Assembly: GCA_045806965.1 (NCBI GenBank)
Contig: JBJMIG010000022.1
Coordinates: forward strand, 7,491-71,490
Direction: 5' to 3'
Source: DASYTH01 sp045806965
GTDB taxonomy: Bacteria; Actinomycetota; Actinomycetes; Mycobacteriales; Pseudonocardiaceae
DNA: 64,000 bases
Below the pieces are notes generated by a model that saw nothing but the letters and a program-made list of their open reading frames with translations, was not told the origin of the DNA and ran no database searches. Numbering within the stretch: position 1 is the first letter of the stretch; each line of letters starts with the position of its first letter. A program made the translations under genes and the position numbers. Of the stretch, positions 60,317 through 64,000 are shown piece by piece.

Positions 60317-60937
60317 ATGAAGACACTCACGACCGTCGTGGCAGTATTCCTGGCCGGTCTGCTTGCCGGTTGCACGACGACGATCGGTGGGCAACCCGGC
60401 GCTGTCCCGGATCTGCCCGGAGCGAGCAGTGGTGGACGGCCGACATCAACAACATCGGGTGCCGCCAACGGTGCGCCGCGGGTTGCCCGTCCCTTGGATG
60501 CCACCCGGTTCCTGTCGCGTCCGTGTGACGCGCTGAGCCCGGCGCAGTTGGCTACCTTCGGCGTCAGCGCACCCGGTACGCCCACCACAACCGGGGCTGT
60601 CGCGGAGTATGCCGGTCCGTTTTGCACCTGGCATGCCGCCCCGGAAGTCAACAGCACCATCGGTATCGGCTTCCTGACCGGGAACAAGAACGGACTCTCG
60701 GATACCTACCGGGGCCGCCATGACTTCGGCTATTTCGAGGAGACCACGGTGGACGGCTATCCAGCGGTGTTCGCCGAGGGCAGCGATAGCCGATCGACCG
60801 GCGCCTGCGGTATCACCGTCGGTATCTCGGACACGCTGGCATTCGACGCCCTGGAGCAGGGGAATCGAAAGGGCCAGGCATCGTGTGATCGGGCGAAGCA
60901 GGTGGCGGCCGCGGTGCTCGCCACCTTGAAAGGATAG
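60317..60937 (+). CDS. DUF3558-family lipoprotein
   Basis: This 206-residue exported lipoprotein has a signal with lipobox LLAGC (Cys about residue 19) and a Ser/Gly/Thr linker. The DUF3558 domain carries the typical FLSRPCDALSPAQLATFGV, FCTWHAAP, YPAVFAEGSDSR, ACGITVGIS and a final QASCDRAKQVAAAVL; paired cysteines fit an outside location. These lipoproteins often accompany type VII substrate genes in Pseudonocardiales. It is separated by four bases from the preceding gene and by six from the next, so it belongs to the operon. Confidence 0.92.
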   Translation: MKTLTTVVAVFLAGLLAGCTTTIGGQPGAVPDLPGASSGGRPTSTTSGAANGAPRVARPLDATRFLSRPCDALSPAQLATFGVSAPGTPTTTGAVAEYAGPFCTWHAAPEVNSTIGIGFLTGNKNGLSDTYRGRHDFGYFEETTVDGYPAVFAEGSDSRSTGACGITVGISDTLAFDALEQGNRKGQASCDRAKQVAAAVLATLKG

Positions 60938-60943
60938 TGCGCG

Positions 60944-62242
60944 ATGGCGTTCATGACCGGCCAGCACATCTACGAGAACTTCACCAACGGTGCCGGTCCG
61001 GACGGACTAACACGCGGTGCTGCGATCGTGAACGAGGTGGCTGCGGGATACGGGGACCGCGCCAAACAAATTCGTGAGCTGACCACCGAAATGGAGACCG
61101 CCTGGCGGGGTGACGCGGCGGGAGCGGCGCAGCGCGGCGCTGGGCCGCTTGCCCTGGAACACGAGTTGGCCACCACGGATCTGCACACTGCACAGGATTT
61201 GACCAACCGGCAGGTCGGGTCGTTTGGTGATGCGCGGAATGCGGTGGTGCCGGTACCGGCGGAGCCGGGGAAGCCGGATCCGTTTGCGGTGTTTCGGTCC
61301 CCGGGTGATGTTGCGACGTATCAGCAGCAGGTTGCGACGTACAACGCGGCGAACCAGCACAATGTGGATGTGATGAGCCGGTACGCGGACGCTTCGGGTT
61401 TCAATACGCGGGGCATGCCGCAGTCGTATGGGTCGCTGACCAGCGACCAGACGGGGATCGAGGTTGATTCTGGTCAACCGCCTCCGAGTGGGCCTCCGGA
61501 CGCTGGCCGTCCAAAGGGGTCGGACGGCGGACCGGAACCGTTCGGGCCGAAGTCGGCGGGCGGGCCAGTTCAGCCAGGTCCGGGAGGACCGGTGCAGCCG
61601 GGATCGGCCGGACCGGTTCAGCCCGGCTCGAGCAACAGTCCGATGCAGCCAGGTGGAGAGCGACTGCCGCAACAGACCAGTCCGGATGGGTTCATTCCCG
61701 CGCCGGGTGGACCGCCGGGGCCGGTTCCGGTGGGTGGTGGGGGTTCACCGGTTCCCAACTCGCCGGGTGGTGGTGCCGGCGGGTTGCCGGGGTCCGGGTT
61801 GCTGCCGGTGGGTGGCGGCTTGCCGGACGTGGAGCGTCCGCTTGGCGGTGCTCGCGGTCCGGGTGCGGGGCCTGGTGGTCCAGGTGGTTCCGGTGGTGGC
61901 GAGTCCGGTGGTCGTGGGCCTGGGGGCGATGTCGGTGGGCGGACCGGAGAGCCACACGGCACGAGTGGACGGGTCGGTGCCGGTCCGCTCGCTGGTGGTG
62001 GGTCTGGTGAGCCGGTGAGCGCCGGTGGCCGCGGCGGTGCGGCGGGCGCAGGTGGCCGTGGTGCTGGCGGCATGGGTGGGATGCCGGTGGGGGCGGGTGG
62101 GCGTGGTCGGGACGAGGAGGACCTGGAGCGGCGGGCTCCGGTGTATCTGCGTGAGCACGATCCGGAAGGGTTGTTCGGCACCGACGAGCTCACCGCGCCG
62201 CCGGTGATCGGCGAGGACCTGGACCCGGCCGGGGACGACTGA
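60944..62242 (+). CDS. PPE-like type VII substrate with long Pro/Gly-rich tail
   Basis: This 432-residue protein has an N-terminal helical domain (about 1-170) with a TAWRGDAAGAAQ turn (W-x-G) and long helices (AIVNEVAAGYGDRAKQIRELTTEM), resembling the PPE-type partner bound by EspG. The second half is disordered and dominated by Pro, Gly and Gly-Gly-x runs, with tandem GPVQPG units near residues 205-225. It ends with a charged RDEEDLERRAPVYLREHDPEGLF segment that may be the secretion or docking element. The EspG gene follows directly, supporting a chaperone-substrate pair. Confidence 0.82.
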   Translation: MAFMTGQHIYENFTNGAGPDGLTRGAAIVNEVAAGYGDRAKQIRELTTEMETAWRGDAAGAAQRGAGPLALEHELATTDLHTAQDLTNRQVGSFGDARNAVVPVPAEPGKPDPFAVFRSPGDVATYQQQVATYNAANQHNVDVMSRYADASGFNTRGMPQSYGSLTSDQTGIEVDSGQPPPSGPPDAGRPKGSDGGPEPFGPKSAGGPVQPGPGGPVQPGSAGPVQPGSSNSPMQPGGERLPQQTSPDGFIPAPGGPPGPVPVGGGGSPVPNSPGGGAGGLPGSGLLPVGGGLPDVERPLGGARGPGAGPGGPGGSGGGESGGRGPGGDVGGRTGEPHGTSGRVGAGPLAGGGSGEPVSAGGRGGAAGAGGRGAGGMGGMPVGAGGRGRDEEDLERRAPVYLREHDPEGLFGTDELTAPPVIGEDLDPAGDD

Positions 62243-62258
62243 AAGGAGAGAGTCGCCG

Positions 62259-63011
62259 ATGGTGTTGCCGGGGCCGGCCCGGCTGTCGGTCGAGGCGTTG
62301 ACCTGGCTGCTGGCTGGCGAGGGGATCGGCGAGCTGCACCGGGTGCTCGCGCCAGCGGCGGTCTGGCAGCCCGCTGACGAGGTCGACGCCGTCCGGGTTG
62401 CGGCACGGGCCGAGATCACGGCGTTGGGGTGGTTCGACCGGCGTCAACGGCTGGATGTGGAGGTGGCCGCGTCGCTGGCGGTGTTGTGTCGGGCCACCAC
62501 GGAGTTCTACGGTTGGATCAACCACGACGAAGCCACGATCGGGGTGTTGGCCGGGGCTATCGGTGGGCAGGCGCTGCTGGCCGTGCGCGACACTGACCGG
62601 ATGTGGCTCAAGCCCACCGCCTGGCCCCGACTGGCGGCGGCGCTCGTCGGGCAGACCGCCGAGGTGCCTGCCGGACGCGGGCAGCCGGTCACGGTGACCC
62701 AGGCGGAGATACTGGGTGCGGTCCGGGGACAGCGACTGACCGAGGCGGCCGTCCAGGTTACCCGGGCCAGCGGCGCCGCCCAATGGGTTCGGCGGCTCGT
62801 CGCACTGCCCACAACCGGCAGCGGCGAACTGTATGCCGCGGTGCGGGACGGCATGGGCAGGCACCGGATCAGTGCACCCATCCCATACGCCGACACCAGC
62901 GAGGGCCGCTACGTGACCGTCAGGACCGGTGCGCAGGTGCTGGTGGTACCTGCCAACCGGGCAAACCTGGTGGCGCGGCTGACCGAGGCGCATCGGACGC
63001 TGGCCCGGTGA
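62259..63011 (+). CDS. EspG-family type VII secretion chaperone
   Basis: This 250-residue cytoplasmic protein of the EspG/ESX-secretion-associated family binds PPE-type substrates and hands them to the secretion machine. The family layout (SVEALTWLLAGEGIGELHRVL, VRVAARAEITALGWFDRRQRLD, WLKPTAWPRLAAALVG, SGELYAAVRDGMGRHRISAPIPYADTSEGRY) is clear in parts. AAGGAGAG lies just before the ATG. It is the last gene of the plus-strand operon, immediately after the PPE-like substrate, its probable client. Confidence 0.9.
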   Translation: MVLPGPARLSVEALTWLLAGEGIGELHRVLAPAAVWQPADEVDAVRVAARAEITALGWFDRRQRLDVEVAASLAVLCRATTEFYGWINHDEATIGVLAGAIGGQALLAVRDTDRMWLKPTAWPRLAAALVGQTAEVPAGRGQPVTVTQAEILGAVRGQRLTEAAVQVTRASGAAQWVRRLVALPTTGSGELYAAVRDGMGRHRISAPIPYADTSEGRYVTVRTGAQVLVVPANRANLVARLTEAHRTLAR

Positions 63012-63453
63012 CGGCACACTGACAGACACAACGCCGGGCAGAACGAACGCAACGGCACGGCATGACCCACGTGATCGTCGACGACACCCTGGTCCCGATC
63101 GACCGCATCGCGCAGACCGGCCCTACTTCCTTCTCGGCCTCACAACCGCACCGCAATGCGCGGTGTTCCGGCTGGCCGAGGGAAGCCGAGTTGCTCGCCG
63201 ACCAGCAACGGCGCAGCGACGACGAGAAGAAGAAACTGCTCGGCGCCGAAGACGTCGAAAGACCGGCCAACCACCCCGACACCGCGCACGGCCGACAACG
63301 GGCCTTCCGGCTCGGGATCGACACCGCCGGCACCGGGCGCGCCTGACTTGGGCCAAGATCTAGGCCTGAGCGGCGGCACGCTCGGCTGACCTGCGGGTTC
63401 GTTGTCGGGGTGGGCGGAATCTGCGCACTAATCCTGGGTCGTAAGGTGGTTCG
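63012..63453. other. intergenic region with transposase remnant, left flank of IS1634-family element
   Basis: About 440 bases lie between espG and the IS1634-type transposase. The first part contains the short IS5-type fragment at 63062-63124. The rest shows only shadow frames. The IS1634-type element's left end should lie somewhere between 63385 and 63450, but the inverted repeat cannot be confirmed without the other end. Confidence 0.6.
63062..63124 (+). pseudogene. remnant of an IS5-family (DDE) transposase
   Basis: The frame from ATG 63062 encodes MTHVIVDDTLVPIDRIAQTGP, which matches the conserved THVIVDGTLxPxDRVA segment around the first catalytic Asp of IS5-type transposases in actinomycetes. 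The resemblance ends after about 20 residues and the remaining transposase is absent. This is an internal scrap of a lost element. Confidence 0.5.
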
Positions 63454-64000
63454 GTGGTGTACGTCCGGACCGTGAGGACTGCCTCGGGGGCGCGTGCGGT
63501 GCAGATCGTGCATTCCTCGCGTCAGGGCTCACGGGACATTGAGCACATTGGTTCGGCGCACGATGATGTCGAGCTGGAGTTGCTCAAGACCGTGGCCCGT
63601 CAACGGCTCGCGGCCGGGCAAGGCGAGCTCGACCTCGGGCTGGATGCGCCGCCGGAGTCGGGCGGCCCGTTGCCGGTCACGGCGTCGCGGATGGGGCACC
63701 TGTGGGACGCCCTGAGCAGGGCTTACGACCGGCTCGGGTTCGCCGACGCGGCCGACGGGGACGAGGTGTTCCGGCTGTTGGTGCTGGCGCGGATCATCGA
63801 GCCGACCAGCAAGCTCGATTCGCTGCGGGTGCTGGAGGAGGCCGGCATCGTGCGGGTGTCCTATCGGACCCTCAAGCGGCGCCTGCCCGCGTATGCCGCC
63901 GATGCGTGGCGGGAGCGGCTGGCGGCCCTGTGCGCGCAGCATGTCGGCCTGGGTCCGGCGACGTTGCTGTTGTACGACGTGACAACGCTCTACTTCGAGA
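63454..64000 (+). mobile_element. IS1634-family transposase, 3' end outside window
   Basis: An open frame from GTG 63454 (or 63457) runs to the window end. It begins VVYVRTVRTASGARAVQIVHSS and continues HIGSAHDDVELELLK, LARIIEPTSKLDSLRVL and a final ATLLLYDVTTLYFE, the last being the first DDE Asp region. The pattern is that of IS1634/IS4-like transposases widespread in Pseudonocardiales and Streptomyces. No frameshift is seen in the visible 180 residues, so it may be intact. Confidence 0.9.

Overview
The window is high-GC actinobacterial DNA. The gene families point to the Pseudonocardiales (relatives of Amycolatopsis, Kutzneria and Saccharothrix): an XRE/DUF5753 regulator followed by DUF397, two AfsR-like BTAD/NB-ARC/TPR regulators, DUF3558, EspG and PPE-like type VII secretion proteins, an IS1634-family transposase and many GTG starts. 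This assignment is inference from gene content. The sequence is chromosomal and mostly accessory or regulatory, with a few housekeeping genes (tRNA-Ser, tadA, tyrA).

Layout. 0-7 kb: a DevR/DosR-like response regulator lies between two DevS-like GAF kinases, one without its phosphoacceptor His and the other without a recognisable ATP lid. A coupled operon on the minus strand holds a degenerate GGDEF/EAL protein, a dienelactone hydrolase and the second kinase. 7-19 kb: short repeats, a YjbR protein, tRNA-Ser(CGA), tadA with its partner, an M20 hydrolase, prephenate dehydrogenase, cell-envelope proteins, a DUF885 peptidase-like protein and the XRE/DUF397 pair. 19-27 kb: a GbsR/MarR-controlled ABC exporter with a clear operator, two Mce-associated-like proteins, a frameshifted MFS transporter, an NHL propeller, Ogt and a Crp/Fnr regulator. 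27-34 kb: an accessory block with an unfamiliar RTxRRR protein, a stand-alone class III cyclase-like protein, an XRE protein translationally linked to a GT-A glycosyltransferase, GNAT, and an ECF42-like sigma factor.

34-43 kb is the most unusual locus. It has MbtH, a single C-A-T NRPS module with damaged condensation and adenylation motifs but an intact carrier serine, and a protein with a TGT-like zinc motif. Divergent from these is a 47-residue secreted peptide gene ending in a Cys-Cys pair. A perfect tandem 11-bp repeat lies in the shared promoter region, and a BTAD regulator is next door. These features could form one regulated system, but that is inference.

43-56 kb: a SnoaL-like protein, a BVMO/P450 pair opposite a TetR regulator with a long palindromic operator, an RsbW-like ATPase, a DinB/WYL pair with a small palindrome, a decayed membrane/HTH fusion, patatin, a GH54-CBM13 arabinofuranosidase and a second BTAD regulator. 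56-63 kb: a type VII secretion substrate and chaperone region in two divergent groups that share a roughly 65-bp upstream element. It contains WXG-like, EspC-like, YbaB-like, DUF3558 and PPE-like proteins and EspG, with no core secretion machinery in view. 63-64 kb: an IS5-type remnant and the start of an IS1634-family transposase cut by the window end.

Several genes carry single-base frameshifts, some in or beside G runs. Base-calling error must be excluded before any is called a pseudogene.
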